Below, in pieces: positions 33,977 to 45,500 of a DNA stretch of 64,000 bases. Origin of the DNA: Anthoceros angustus (Eukaryota; Streptophyta; Anthocerotopsida; Anthocerotales; Anthocerotaceae); the NCBI GenBank assembly GCA_010909165.1, contig VJWM01000103.1:1-64000 (forward strand). The letters are read 5' to 3'. Within the stretch, counting starts at the first letter, position 1. The number at the start of each line of letters is the position of its first letter. The notes under the pieces are model-generated. The model saw only the letters and a list, made by a program, of their open reading frames with translations. It was not told the DNA's origin and made no database searches. The translations under genes were made by a program, and so were the position numbers.

Positions 33977-35567
33977 ATGGCTCCCGGAGGTTCGAGCATG
34001 GCGTTTCTTCTCCTTTGCACGGTGATGCTCGTTGTCGACTTTCCAGGTAGCAAATCCTTCGATCTTATCCGAATTCGGGAACCATGCACTTGGCACTCGT
34101 TTCTCTTCTTTGTTTGGGAATCATGCACTTGGCACTCGTTTGTCTTCTTTGTTCGGGAATCATGCACTTGGCACTCGTTTCCCTTCTTGTTCGGGAATCA
34201 TGCACTTTGCACTCGATTCCCTTCTTGTTCGGGAATCATGCACTTGGCGCTCGTTTCCCTTCTTGTGTTGTCAAATGCTTTACTGATGTTCGATGGCGCG
34301 GTCTGTCCATGAGCCTCTTCGCGCTCGTGATTGTCTTGTTAGTCGAGGGATAATAGACAGGCATGCTTCGGCGGACGGAGCATGACACCATCCAGTGGTT
34401 CAACTTCACCGAGAGGTTCCTCTCGGTGGTATAGACATTGCAGGGGGCTGCGGTGTTGTCTATGTCGCTGAGGCTGTGTGCTGATGTCAGGGATTGGTTT
34501 TTTTGAAGGATCAGGAGGATGACATCGGTGGCATTTGGTTTGCAGGGGCCTGTGGAATTGGTGTGAATTATGGCCGGCTGGCTGACAATTTGCCTGATCC
34601 AGCGAACGTGGTGGCGTTATGTCGAAGACATTTCATTGAAGAAGTCAGAATCTATGATGCTGATGCAGGCGTTGTGGCAGCATTCGGAGGCTCCGGTATA
34701 CCGATAAGCATTTCGGTGACTGATGATGAGGTATTTTTCATCGCCGGAAATGCGACGCTGGCTCACAATTGGGTGGTCGACCGGGTTCTGGTACACTTGC
34801 GGTCACCGAATCCGGTTCAAATCAGAAGTATTATCATCGGAAATGAGATGCTGTCGATTGATGGGTACGATGGGTCCACCCTTGTTCCTGCCATGGAGAA
34901 CATATATAATGCTCTGGTCAGCTACGGTCTTGGCTTTATACAAGTTTCCACCACGCATGCTGTGAACGTCGTATCATCAGAAGATGGGACATGGCCACCG
35001 TCTGCGGCCAGATTTGTTGCGCCAACGGTGATGAGGCCGCTTTTGGATTTTTTGAATAGGACAGGATCTCCTCTGATGATAGACGTGTATCCGTTTCTGG
35101 TGTTCAAGCAATATGACACGGTGAGCCTTGAGTCTTGCCTGTTTCAGCCGAATGCTGGAAACACTGACCCCTATTCCAATTTGATTTACACAAACCTGTT
35201 GGACCAGATGGTCGACGCCTTCTACTATGCTATGAGTGCTTGGGGCTATGACGATATCGACATTGTTATAGCAGAAACAGGCTGGGCGACAAACGGCGAC
35301 CCTGATGAGAAAGGTGCGAACGTGGAAAATGCGCAAACCTACATTTCAAACCTGGCAAGGCATGTTGCCCTCTATCCGGGACCTGGTGCTCCTTCTCGTC
35401 CGATTGGTACTCCACTTCGGCCCGGGCGATGGCTCCGCACATTTATCTTTGCTCTGTACAACGAAGACAGCAAGCAAGGCCCTACATCGGAGAGGAACTT
35501 TGGCCTCTTTACCCCAACGGAGACAGCTGTTTATGACGTGATACTTGCCAACTATCAAACTGTTTAG
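33977..35567 (+). CDS. Glycoside hydrolase family 17, beta-1,3-glucanase-like
   Basis: GH17 enzymes cut beta-1,3-glucans such as callose in the wall or apoplast. Exon 1 (33,977-34,046) encodes a signal peptide, MAPGGSSMAFLLLCTVMLVV. Exon 2 (34,546-35,567) joins in phase 1 at CCAG|GTAGCA and TTTGCAG|GG, giving 363 residues. The mature protein starts near GACGIGVNYGRLADNLP, the classic GH17 N terminus. The general acid is Glu124 in IIIGNEML and the nucleophile Glu267 in IVIAETGWATNG. PGRWLRTFIFALYNEDSK and ERNFGLF follow as expected. There is no X8/CBM43 module and no clear GPI tail after ILANYQTV, so it is probably secreted. Intron 1 (499 bases) contains a five-copy minisatellite. Confidence 0.93.
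34078..34268. repeat. Minisatellite of 38-39 bases x 5 in GH17 intron 1
   Basis: Units of the form GGGAATCATGCACTTGGCAC then TCGTTTCCCTTCTTGTTC, with CATG at 34,083, 34,122, 34,161, 34,199 and 34,237. It begins about 30 bases inside the first intron of the glucanase gene. It stays open in frame with exon 1 up to 34,312, so an unspliced transcript would add about 90 residues and then stop. Confidence 0.95.
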
Positions 35568-36327
35568 GCCCTTGATTTTCTTTCCGGTTGTTGTTAGTTT
35601 TCTTTCGACAACGATTTTGCATGCGGATCCTTCTCTCGAGAGTAGACAATTAGAAGGATGGACCAGACGAGACAGCGGACATCTATTTTGATGAATTTTG
35701 TTTGGCTAACAAGAGGCCTTCAGTGAAGAGGATATCAATTTTGATTTTGTGCCCACCAGGGATTTAGGTTTTTGTCCTTATGACTGCCGATAGGGCACAA
35801 TTTGTATCACGGAAAAGGTATGTGAGACTTACTCCATGTCCCAGCTTGAACGATATTAGCACTGTAGAGATCTCCAGATTGTGAGAGAGACAGACGAGCT
35901 GGCCTGCTTGCTTATCCTGGTAGCAGTCGACCTGATAAGATATGTGTGAGAGACACGGGCAGAAACTTCGATGTCATTGCTGCCGGAGGCGAGATTTAAC
36001 CTTCCATCCCAGAAACAAAGCTGCACGAACGATTGGCTGGCGGTGTCGTCAAGGCTAACCACGGCTGAAAATGAATGGCTGAAGAGGCACCCTGAGCATC
36101 CAGCAGTGTAGCTTATCCCGAAGGATTGATTAAGTACGACCTTTGAAAAGGCTAAGACAACATCGGTTCAAGGAGCTGATTTTAGTTGGGGCATTTGGTG
36201 ACAGTGGAGCGGAATAATAAACCATGTAACCAAACCGGCAACCCTAGAATCTACGGTGTGTTGAACCTCACGCAATAGAGATCACAACAAGACTTGGTCA
36301 GTAAGGATACAGAAGCACCAAAAATTT
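35568..36327. other. Convergent intergenic region, no gene seen
   Basis: Between the ends of the GH17 gene (plus) and TIM13 (minus). Presumably their two 3' untranslated regions. No repeat or coding sequence recognised. Confidence 0.6.
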
Positions 36328-36936
36328 CTACCGAGGAATGGCTGACAGAATTGCACGGCTCACAATGCCCGTTGCTTCTATGTACCTCTCCGCGCACCTT
36401 GATACGCAGCTACTTTCCCCGCCGCTAAGACTGGAGCTAGGTTTTGTGACACATTTTATGAAGCACTTCTCTCTCACAGTCTGCAACACAGAAGAAAACG
36501 AAAACTGCAGAAACATCAGGTCACCCTCAACACCGCGGACTCAAATATATCCTCCATGCTCAGCAAGGACTCCCAACTGAACCAAATAAGTTCCTCCGCC
36601 AACCCAACTCAGTCAGCTTCTACCACCAACACGAGCCATTCCAAATTAGGGCTTCCTAAAGAGCCCTAGACCACACCAATGCTCCTCACCACAACCAATT
36701 TCCAGGACAAGGCACTTGGATTCACCTCATGCCACCAAATCCTTACACTCGCTGGGCAAACTCCTACTCCCCAATGGAAGAAATCAATGACAAACACTGT
36801 AGCTAAAGGAGGGGAAGGAGCTGACCGCAAAGAACTCTTCCGCGTACACTTGAGCCATCTGCGCCTTCACTTGCTCCATGAGCATCTCGTTGGATGGGCC
36901 GCCTGAAGACGAGGGGGCAGAGGTAAAGGCATCCAT
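36328..36936 (-). CDS. TIM13: TIM13, small Tim chaperone of the mitochondrial intermembrane space
   Basis: Tim13 pairs with Tim8 to escort hydrophobic precursors from the TOM complex to the inner-membrane TIM22 machinery. Exon 1 (36,936-36,826) encodes MDAFTSAPSSSGG and EQVKAQMAQVYAEEFFA. Exon 2 (36,480-36,328) follows a 345-base intron (GCG|GTCAGC, GTTGCAG|AC) in phase 0. The 87-residue product carries the twin CX3C motif, Cys43-Cys47 (CFIKC) and Cys62-Cys66 (CVSRC), spaced by 14 residues. Between and after them are KPSSSLSGGESS and ERYIEATGIVSRAI, all diagnostic for Tim13. It has no cleavable presequence, as expected for MIA40-dependent import. Upstream, 1.1 kb is shared with the divergent XTH gene. 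Confidence 0.95.
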
Positions 36937-38045
36937 GTCGAGCGCGCGGGAACTCAGCGGGGCACTGAGATTCCCAAACCTAGGAATTGCAACGAGGCTG
37001 GCCCAGAGCTACAATAGGCTAGGGCCAAAGTGAAAACTCGCAAACCCTCCCTCCGTTGACCTGATTAAGGGTCCCCGTTGTTGGGAGGGGACTGATGGGC
37101 CATGGCGCCTGTCAGGTCATACATACATGTAACATTTAATATTTGCGTCCATAAAACTCGTCCATGGCACTCGCAGGTGAGAATTCCGTCACTGGCGTGA
37201 ACGGAATTTCTTGAAGGGCAGCTGGTGAAATGTGAGGCGGCAAAAGGGAAGCGAATACGAATGCGATCTTCGCTGAACAGGTGGACGCAGGGAAAGCACA
37301 TGAGAGGGAATAGGGAGCCTTGGCGGCTCCGCTGCTGAGGAGGAAAGCGGGCATGCAAAGAGCATGCGACGGGCAAAAGGCAAGGAAACAGTTGCGGCCA
37401 GCGCTACAGCGGGCGTCGGACGTAGCTGGCAACCCGTTCGCCTTCAGCCCGTTATGACACGTTTCAACCAACCACCCACCGAATTGCCCAACAAATAACT
37501 TACCCCTGTTACAGACGCTGGCTAGCCGATACTAGCTAGCTAGCCCCTAGGCTAACGAAGTTAAATCCTGGAGCGGGCAGCGGTGAAAGCCAAGCCAGGC
37601 CGGGCGGGCCCGTCGGTTACGAGGCGAGCCCGGGAAGAAGAAGGAGAAGCAACAGCACGCACAAACACAGACACAGACACAGACACAGACGGCAATGCAG
37701 GCACTGGACGCAGTTTAAAAAGATAAGCTTTAGTCTAGATAGATGCCTTGCTTGCCGCTGTGGCTTCTTCCTTCTTCCTTCTTCCGAATCCTCGACTGCC
37801 CGCTGCCGCGCCCTGGCCTGCGCCTGCTGTGTGCGTGTGGTGGCAGCTGTCCTTTCGCCTTGCAGCTGCCGCTTCTTTGTCCCGACCCAGCGCCCCGTCC
37901 CTTTAAAACGCGCCCCGCTCGCTGCCACCATGGCCATGCTGCAGGATCCATGCGCAGCGCTGCAGCTGGGAATTCATCCAGATTCCGCTCAGCCTGCTAG
38001 CCTGCAGGTGCCAGAATCGACGTCTTGGCGCTCCCGCGGTTCCGG
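36937..38045. promoter_or_regulatory. Shared upstream region of TIM13 and XTH gene 1
   Basis: About 1.1 kb between two divergent start codons. It contains a (CAGACA)n run at 37,665-37,692 and C/T-rich leader sequence (CTTCTTCCTTCTTCCTTCTTC at about 37,766) ahead of the XTH gene. CCCTTTAAAACGCG near 37,900 is a weak TATA candidate for XTH, 140 bases before its ATG. No upstream gene fits here. Confidence 0.5.
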
Positions 38046-39436
38046 ATGAGGATGAGGATCCCGACCACCGTGCTGCTGCTGCTGCTCGTCCAGCTCACGG
38101 TGCGGGATGGGATGCGGGTGGCGGTGGCCAAGCCCTCGTACCGAGATCGAACGCCCTTCCAGAACGGCTACGCCGTGTCGTGGTCGGCCGACCACGTCCG
38201 GTGGCTGGACGGGGGAGAGCAGATCCAGCTCACCCTGGACAAGGCCTCGGGCTCAGGATTCCAGTCCATCAACACCTTCCTCTTCGGCTACTTCAGCATG
38301 CAGCTAAAGCTGGTTCCGGGCAATTCTGCCGGCACTGTCACCACTTTCTATGTAAGCTCACAGCTCAAGCTGTGCGTATTTGCAATTGAAGGGATCCAGG
38401 ACAGGATAGTTTGGTCTGATCATTGCCAAATTGAATGCTGGGTTTTTGTGGGTTTTGTGGGTCGTGTGTGTGTGTGTGTGTGTGGATGATTCATTCTTTG
38501 TTTGCACCAAGGTCTGCAGGATAGGACAGTTTGATCATTGCCGAATTGAGTGAGCACTGGGTTTTTGTGGGTTTTGTGACGTGTGTGTGGATGATTCATT
38601 CATTCTTTGTGTGCTGCAGTAGCAGCAGATGAATGCAGCATTGGGAAGCATACATGACGGTGTGTCTGAATTCACTGGCAGCTGACCTCGGAGGGCAGCA
38701 GCCATGACGAGGTGGACTTCGAGTTCCTGGGCAACCTTGCGGGACAGCCATACATCCTGCAGACCAACGTGTTCGGTGGAGGTCGGGGCGGGCGGGAGCA
38801 GAGAATCCACCTGTGGTTCGACCCCACCCAGGACTTCCATTCCTACACCATCTCCTGGAATCCTCAACAGATCATGTACACACCATGACTGTCCATGACG
38901 CCTGCGTGCCTGCCTTGATGCCTGCCAGTGTTGGGTTCCATGCCAGCTAGCTGAGGCTTGCGGAATTCACCCGGCACCGATTGCCTATGCCGTAACGGTT
39001 GCCTTGCCTTGCCTTGCCGTTGCGGATTCCCTGCAGATTCTTCGTCGACTCGTACCCGATCCGCGTGTTCAAGAACAACGAAGGGCTGGGCGTTCCCTAC
39101 CCCAACAAGCGGCCCATGCGGGTGGTGTCCAGCCTGTGGGACGGCAGCGACTGGGCCACCGACGGGGGGAAGGTCAAGATCGACTGGCGGGCCGCGCCCT
39201 TCGTGGCGTCCTTCAGATCGTTCGGCCTGGCCGACACCTGCTTGTCGTCTTCGCCCGACTGCGGGTCGGTGGCGGCAGGGAGCTGGTGGGGGCAAGGGGC
39301 GTATGTGGAGAATCCGGTGGGCGGTAAGAACGGCAAGAAGCTGGCAAGAGTGCGCAAGCAGTTTCTCATCTACGACTACTGCGACGATCGCAGTAGGTTC
39401 CCGGCTGTCCCACCGGAGTGCGCAAACTCCCCTTGA
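38046..39436 (+). CDS. XTH: Xyloglucan endotransglucosylase/hydrolase, gene 1
   Basis: XTH enzymes (GH16) cut and rejoin xyloglucan in growing walls. Exons 38,046-38,351, 38,682-38,875 and 39,037-39,436 splice in phase (TAT|GTAAGC; AT|GTACAC; CTGCAG|ATTC) to 299 residues. A signal peptide ([19 protein letters not shown]) starts the protein. The active site is [10 protein letters not shown], with nucleophile Glu112 and acid/base Glu116. [31 protein letters not shown] and the C-terminal XET_C motif [11 protein letters not shown] follow. The sequon normally following the active site (N-L-S/T) reads Asn-Leu-Ala, so this glycosylation site is lost. The start is the first ATG of the frame; a TTG upstream is not used. 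It converges on a second XTH gene. Confidence 0.95.
38388..38612. repeat. Tandem duplication and (GT)n inside XTH gene 1 intron 1
   Basis: About 120 bases are duplicated. Each copy has ACAGTTTG/ATAGTTTGGTCTGATCATTGCC-type sequence, then GGGTTTTTGTGGGTTTTGTG, a GTGTGTGTG run and GGATGATTCATTC. The first copy has a longer GT run than the second. Both lie within the 330-base intron. Confidence 0.85.
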
Positions 39437-40186
39437 CCACAAATCGGTACATGCACTACATCGGTACCTGCGCCGGGGCCGGCTGCTGCCGTCTTGGCAT
39501 TTCAGGTTTGAAGCATAAAATTTGCAAGCCACGCATTGGCACCACCATCACCATTAGCACTAGCATAAGTATTGTGGGCAGGTGTGACATGGCGACTCCA
39601 TGGAGCCAGCTGCAGCATCCAGTCGGCGGGGGGGAAATCGAGGTTTGCGTAAAGCGATGTCCTACCGGGAGTGACTCCCAGACCTGTGGCCATCAGTCCA
39701 CTTGTGGTCGTCGCATGGTTCGAGACGATCTTGTGAGCCACAACAGTAAGTGAGCTGCACACACGCATGTGAAAGCTGGTCCAGCTTCACATCAACAGTG
39801 TGCTGCCGCTGTGGCCTCGGGAAGTGGGAGGGGTGCCTGCTAGCAGCTAGCAAGCCTGGCTTGTGCACAAGCGACAACTGACAGACATGTGCACTAATAA
39901 AACCCCTTCCCAGTGCCCACCATTACCGCTGCATCCCATGCTATGTCTGACCATTTCATCACTTATGAATGCTGCCTGCACGTCTACTCCTGAAGGCTGA
40001 CGTCCAGCCTTAAGGACCTTCACATGTAATAGAACAAATTGTGACAAATGTTCACAGCTAAGCCTATCAGGGATCTGGATGTTTTTCTGTTGAATCGATC
40101 GATTACCAGGGCACCACATCCCAGGAAATTTCGAGTCCCTACAAAGATGCTTACAAGTGCTACTAACATACATGCACTAGTCTCCT
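39437..40186. other. Convergent intergenic region between two XTH genes
   Basis: 750 bases holding the two 3' untranslated regions. AATAAAAC at 39,895-39,902 is a candidate polyadenylation signal for gene 1. No gene seen. Confidence 0.6.
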
Positions 40187-41613
40187 CTATGGGGCAAGAG
40201 TGCACTCGGGAGATATCTGAGGGTATCGAACCCGATCGTCGCAGTAGTCGTAGACTCCGTAGTTTTTCTTCACCCAATGAAGCTGGCCCACCTGAGCATC
40301 CGTGAGAGATCGGTAGAGAGGATCGTCCCACCAGCTGTTGGAGTTCTGCTGGGCACAGTATGGGAGGGATCCGGTCCATTCGCAGCCACTGGGCACGATG
40401 CTCTGAAAGCTACCGGTGAAGGGGGCGCCCCGCCAGTCGATCTTGACGGCACCTCCTCTTGTGGCCCAATCATCCGCGTCGTAGATGCTGGAGGTGATCA
40501 CCATGGGGTTGGAGTTGGGGTATGCCACACCCAGACGGTTGGCATTACGGAACACTCGGATGGGGATGTTGTCCACAAACCAGCTGTAATTTTCGAAGAC
40601 ATGCAAACGTTGTCTCATCAATAGGACGTTCACCGTGACTTGGAGTGGAAGCAGCCTGCAAAAATTGAGCACTGAAAAGCATTGCTAGAAGAAGCAGGAT
40701 AGTGGTAATCACTTACACAATCTGGTAGTGATTCCAGAGAATTGTGTATGTGTGGAAGGAGGCCGCAGGGTCGAACCACAAGAAGTGGCGAACCTCCCTG
40801 CCCCCGATTCCAGCTGCGTACAAGTTGGTTTGCAAGATCACTGGCTGCCCTGATACGTTCCCAAGAAACTCGAAGTCGATCTCGTCGTGGAGTTGGTTGT
40901 TGGAAGTAAGCTGCAAAAACAAGCAAATTGGCAAGCAGGGTCAGATGAGAGAGCAATGCATTTGGCGGTGCTTTGGAGCTCTCCAGATAGGAACTGCGCA
41001 CTCAGTCAGCTCAACAAGACGCCTGCGGAGGGGAGATTACATAGAAGCTGAAGCAGGTTCCTGCCGAATTGCCCGGCACAGTCTTGATTTTGGCTTCAAA
41101 CTTGCCAAACACGTAACTCTTGTAGGAACCGAAACCAGCACCTGCCAGGGACACGATCCAGCCGAAGGCCGTGATCAGGGACACTGCAAAAGTCCGCACC
41201 AGAGTCCTTCCCAATCCCGTGCCTTGGACTCGAGATTGAACAGCAGCAACACCATGACTCTATATATAGCACCACACCTTCAAGTTGGATCCCAAGACAG
41301 TGACAAACAGCAACAGAACAAACTTCCACCAGAATCTTCCAAATTTCCCACCACCCAGAAATGCTCAGCAGCTAGGAGCGGGGCGGGGAGAGGAATGCCC
41401 ACCTCCGTTCTGCGTGAGGGAGATCTGCACGGAGCCGGTGGCATCCGACGCCTGAATCTGGTTGGGAGACCAGAACTTCTGGAAGTTCTGGCTGAAGCCG
41501 GTGCTGAAGGCGGGCTCCGCGACCACGAAGGGATCCGCCCGCGCCTGCACCCACAGGAGCGCGAGCCAGACGAGCGCTGCCCAGGCCCCGATTCCGGCCC
41601 ATTTGCGGCCCAT
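40187..41613 (-). CDS. XTH: Xyloglucan endotransglucosylase/hydrolase, gene 2
   Basis: Four exons on the minus strand: 41,613-41,403, 41,141-41,041, 40,910-40,717 and 40,583-40,187. They splice in phases 1, 0 and 2 to 300 residues. A signal peptide ([21 protein letters not shown]) leads into the GH16 domain. The active site is [10 protein letters not shown] (Glu114 and Glu118), followed by an intact Asn-Val-Ser glycosylation sequon. [33 protein letters not shown] and the C-terminal [12 protein letters not shown] complete the family pattern. Compared with gene 1, the first coding exon is split by an extra 261-base intron; the 194-base central exon is the same length. The two genes converge and differ widely in sequence, so they are not a recent duplication. 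Confidence 0.95.
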
Positions 41614-41910
41614 GGGCGGTGGGCGGTGGGCTGTGGGCGGATCGGAGTCGTGGGCGGAAGTCTTGGAAGACGTGTCTGCAGCAGCAGCAGTCGCAGTGGC
41701 AGCAATGCAGGCACAGCGGCAACAGCAGCAGCAGTTGCAGTTGCAGAGGATGGGAGAAGAGAAGCGGAACTGCAGAGCGTGTGAGAAAGGCAGGAGGCGA
41801 GGCTTGCGGCACTGCAAGGCCGCGGAGGCAGCCAACGGGCAGAATATGTGGAGTGGCGCGGGAAGGAGCAGCGGAGGAGCTGAATTCAAGGAAAGCGGAT
41901 GGGCTCTAGT

Positions 41911-41920
41911 CTTTTATATT
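41911..41920 (-). promoter_or_regulatory. TATA box of XTH gene 2
   Basis: On the minus strand AATATAAAAG, a good plant TATA box, lies about 300 bases upstream of the ATG at 41,613. That would give a leader of about 270 bases. C/A- and GCCT-rich simple sequence lies farther upstream (42,090-42,260). Confidence 0.55.
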
Positions 41921-42561
41921 GCGCCCCAGTCTGATCTCTCCTGCTCCAGCCCAAGGGCGGGATCGCAGAGGCCGCCTGACACGGACTGCAGGCAACGCAA
42001 GGCTGGCGACTGTTACAGCTGCTGCTGCAACAGCATACACCGGAGAGGATGGAGCTGGACCTCTCACCCGATTTCCTCTCTCTTTCCCACTGCCCACACA
42101 GACACACACACGCCCTGCCCTGCCCTGCCTGCTCCCTCCCCGGCCTGGCCTGGCAATTCTGCGTCTCTGCCTCTGCAGACTGCAGTGCTGCAATCCCTGC
42201 AGGCTCTGTGCCCGCGGCTCTTCTTCTGGCACCGAGGAGTCCGTTCCCTGCTGCCTGCTGCCTGCTGCCAGCCTTTTTCACCCATCCCCGCCCCACGTGC
42301 CCAGCCATTTACCTACCCAAATCATGAGCTTATGTCATCTTGCGCGATAAGCCTCCGCTCTGCCAGACTGTACACCGCAGGGCACCAACGGACTTTTGTC
42401 CCGTGTTTTCTTTCCTTGCCTCCTGCATACTTCCTCGCCAGGCAGTTCTTCGTTTCATTTTCTTAATAGGTGCCCACTTGCTTAATTCCTCGTCACATTT
42501 TTAATTACGCAATTATTTTATCTTTAAATTTGTTTTTCTGGAACTCTCTAAGTGCATTATT
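41921..42561. other. XTH gene 2 promoter and DNAI7 3' flank
   Basis: No gene seen. Simple repeats: CCCTGCCCTGCCTG at about 42,116-42,130 and GCTGCCTGCTGCCTGCTGCC at about 42,249-42,268. From 42,460 onward it becomes AT-rich, as is the DNAI7 gene that follows. Confidence 0.55.
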
Positions 42562-45500
42562 TCAAGCCGTGAATGAGAACAGTCGCAACACATGAGCAAG
42601 GTTTCGCACCGTATCCATCAATGCGTAGTACCCACCCTCTTCGATCCTTGGTATGCTCTCCTCCGCGCTTCCGTCTTTTAATGTCTGGATCACACTTGCA
42701 TGGTACTGCAACAAAATGATATCTATTATAATAATTCAATTTAAGGAAAGGAGGGTTATTATCAAAATCAATGCCTTCTCTCCACCTCGCTCATAAACAC
42801 TTCGGCATAGGCGGAGGATTTCCTTTCGTTCAAGTCGATTAGAGCACATCCTTTCTGCTTGTACATTAAGAATCTTACAGCCTTGCTCTGTATTTCCCAC
42901 CATGCAATAGATTGATATGTGTATTTTATTGTTTCCATACTTTAATGGCAAGCATATTTTGCTAACACACAATTCTTTAGTAGATTATGGTTCACCTTTT
43001 CAAAATTTGGAGGGAAGCAAGGTTCGGGTATTTCTAATACCCTCAACACACATGTCTCATAATCTGCAGCTGCATTAAATTTTGTACTTGCAATTGCAAA
43101 GGACGGGATTGCTACTCCCATATCTCGATATGCATATTCTTCCACAAAACTATCCTGAAAATGTCAATATTTTTTTAAGATAGTAAAATTTATAAATTAT
43201 TTTCTCAATAAATTATTAGACATATTACAATGTACCTTGAGCTCTTTGCTTACAAATAAAGCATCTTCTTCATCAGGTAAGAGATGAATGCCTGAAATTG
43301 AGAGTTGCTGTATACATGCATTAGTGTATTAGTGTATTAGACAAACTTCCAAAAAAAATGAAAAATAAAAATACTATGTATAAAAAATTAAAAACTATTA
43401 TTACAGCTATATATTATATTATATTAATAATTATTAATAATTACCTTCAAAAGTGCAACAGGATTTAATTTTTTATCGTATAGATGATTTAATGCTGGAT
43501 TTTTGGGTTCTATTAATGTACACCAACCAGCACCAACTTCTAGAATGATTGTCACAAAACTAGTAACTAAAGTGAACTTAGCTCCTCCCTTGCAAGTGGG
43601 AGTAAAGATCCAAGATATATATGGAAATAATTTCACTCGATTCTAGATCAAAGAATTATAAAATTAGATAAATAATAAATTCAATAATTAAAATATCAAT
43701 TAAACTTTGTTTTTGCTCCACTTTTCATTAATACCACTACTTACTTGTATTATGGCAGTTGGGGATGTCTTTAAAGTTTGAAAGGATAGTGTTCGAGTAT
43801 TAGGATCAAATGCAACTTGACTCAATCCTTCTGTTTTCCAAGTGCATTCTCCCTATAAATGCCTTTCACATTGTTAGAAAATTGTGGAGGGAGATGAATG
43901 TATATGAGAAGATAATGCAACACACAACACTCACTGTATCCCACCATCCAATCTCTGGTGTTGAACTAGAGATTACAACGAAGTCTGGTATAACAATTGA
44001 TATTCCGATGGGGGGTACAGGTTGATTCAAGTCCTTGATTGAAGGTGCAGTGCTTCCAGCCAGAGGAATAGGATACCCCAGCTTTACAACATTCGAGGAT
44101 GAGAATGTTACTGCAAATATAAACAATGCCCTAACATCAGTTTTTAATATTAAGAATCAGATTATGAAGCACAAGTTTTTTTTTGGTTGCCTACATATAG
44201 ATATATGTGGTAAATGAAGATTTTGTTATTCTTGAAAAACGAACCATGATGTAGAATCCAAGCACGAAGAGATTTTGAAGGTGGTGGAATGCCTAGTACT
44301 TCCATTGAAAAGACTCCACCCTAAAACCAATTATGAGCTTTAATGATACCGAATGGTTCCACTCCCTAAAAGAAGATAAGCATTGTCATATGTGTTACAA
44401 GCTTACCACTGACATGTATACATTTTTTGATTTGTTGACTATTTCTGGGTGTAATAGACTTTGTTTCATCCTTACAGCACAACTTGAGAGTGCAAATTGT
44501 TTCGGAAGATTTAAAGTAATTGATAGTTCAGGTATTTCAAGAACTCTAAAGCGAGGATTCTTCGAGTGATTGACCCACAAGGCTAATTTCCAATCCCCAC
44601 TTTTATGGAAGGACAATTGCTCTTGCCTTTCTCTATATACTTCATGTGAGTCCTGGGATGGTTCCACGATGATGTTAGTATAGGTGAATCTTGGTGGTGA
44701 AGTAATATGTCTTAAGGCATAAGTATAAGGTAAGAAGGATTTGGAAACTCTAAGTTTTATTTGGATTCTTTTTTGTTATGTGTGGTCTTAACCTACCAGT
44801 AACAAAAAGGCATATGTTGCATCCAAACGTGATTGGTGTATTGCCTCTAGTTTCACCAAATGGCTCCGATACCTACATATCAAAGAGAAATCATGAGATA
44901 TCATGACGTAGTTGTTGACATGTTTGGATACAAAGTGAAATTGATTTGCTTACTTTGTAGCTAATTCTTTATTTCCTTTCATGTCTTCAACTAGTGATAA
45001 TTCCTCTGTTTCTCTAAGTACCTAAATATTTACAAAAATAAAATAATTATTCAATAAAATAATAATTATTTAACTAGATCTGTTAGCTGGTTGAAGGGAT
45101 GATAGGTTGATAACATGATACCCTGTAAACATCTTCACATGTTGCAATCGAAGATACCATATCTTTATCATACCCTCTAGCTAGTTCGTCCAGAAAGCTA
45201 TTAATAGTACCTTCATTTGTCGCATAAGGTAATCTTGTGCTTTCTAAATATCTATGCCACTATGCAAACTCCACATTAGGATTTAGGGTTTCCGAAAGTA
45301 AGATTTTTATAATTGGAAAGTACTAAGAGTATACAACTCCAAATGATGAAATCTATTTAGATGTGTATTCAATATTTGTAACAACATACTTCATAAAATT
45401 GAGAAGTTTCATTTTCTTGTTCCATAATTCCTTCTTTTTTCCTTGTGTAAAAGGGCTCCATGGATTGATGCTCCCAAGCAATGCGTTCAGCTTCTTCTTT

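Noticed and set aside
41462-42466. 334-codon plus-strand frame over the XTH gene 2 start
   Set aside because: Antisense to the XTH signal-peptide exon and promoter; low-complexity Gln/Ala/Arg content.
42736-42972. 78-codon minus frame (KYGNNKIHISIYC...) as a DNAI7 exon
   Set aside because: It would need a 25-base intron and a poor donor; the alternative frame (SKAVRFLMYKQ...VFMSE) has proper splice sites, phase and homology.
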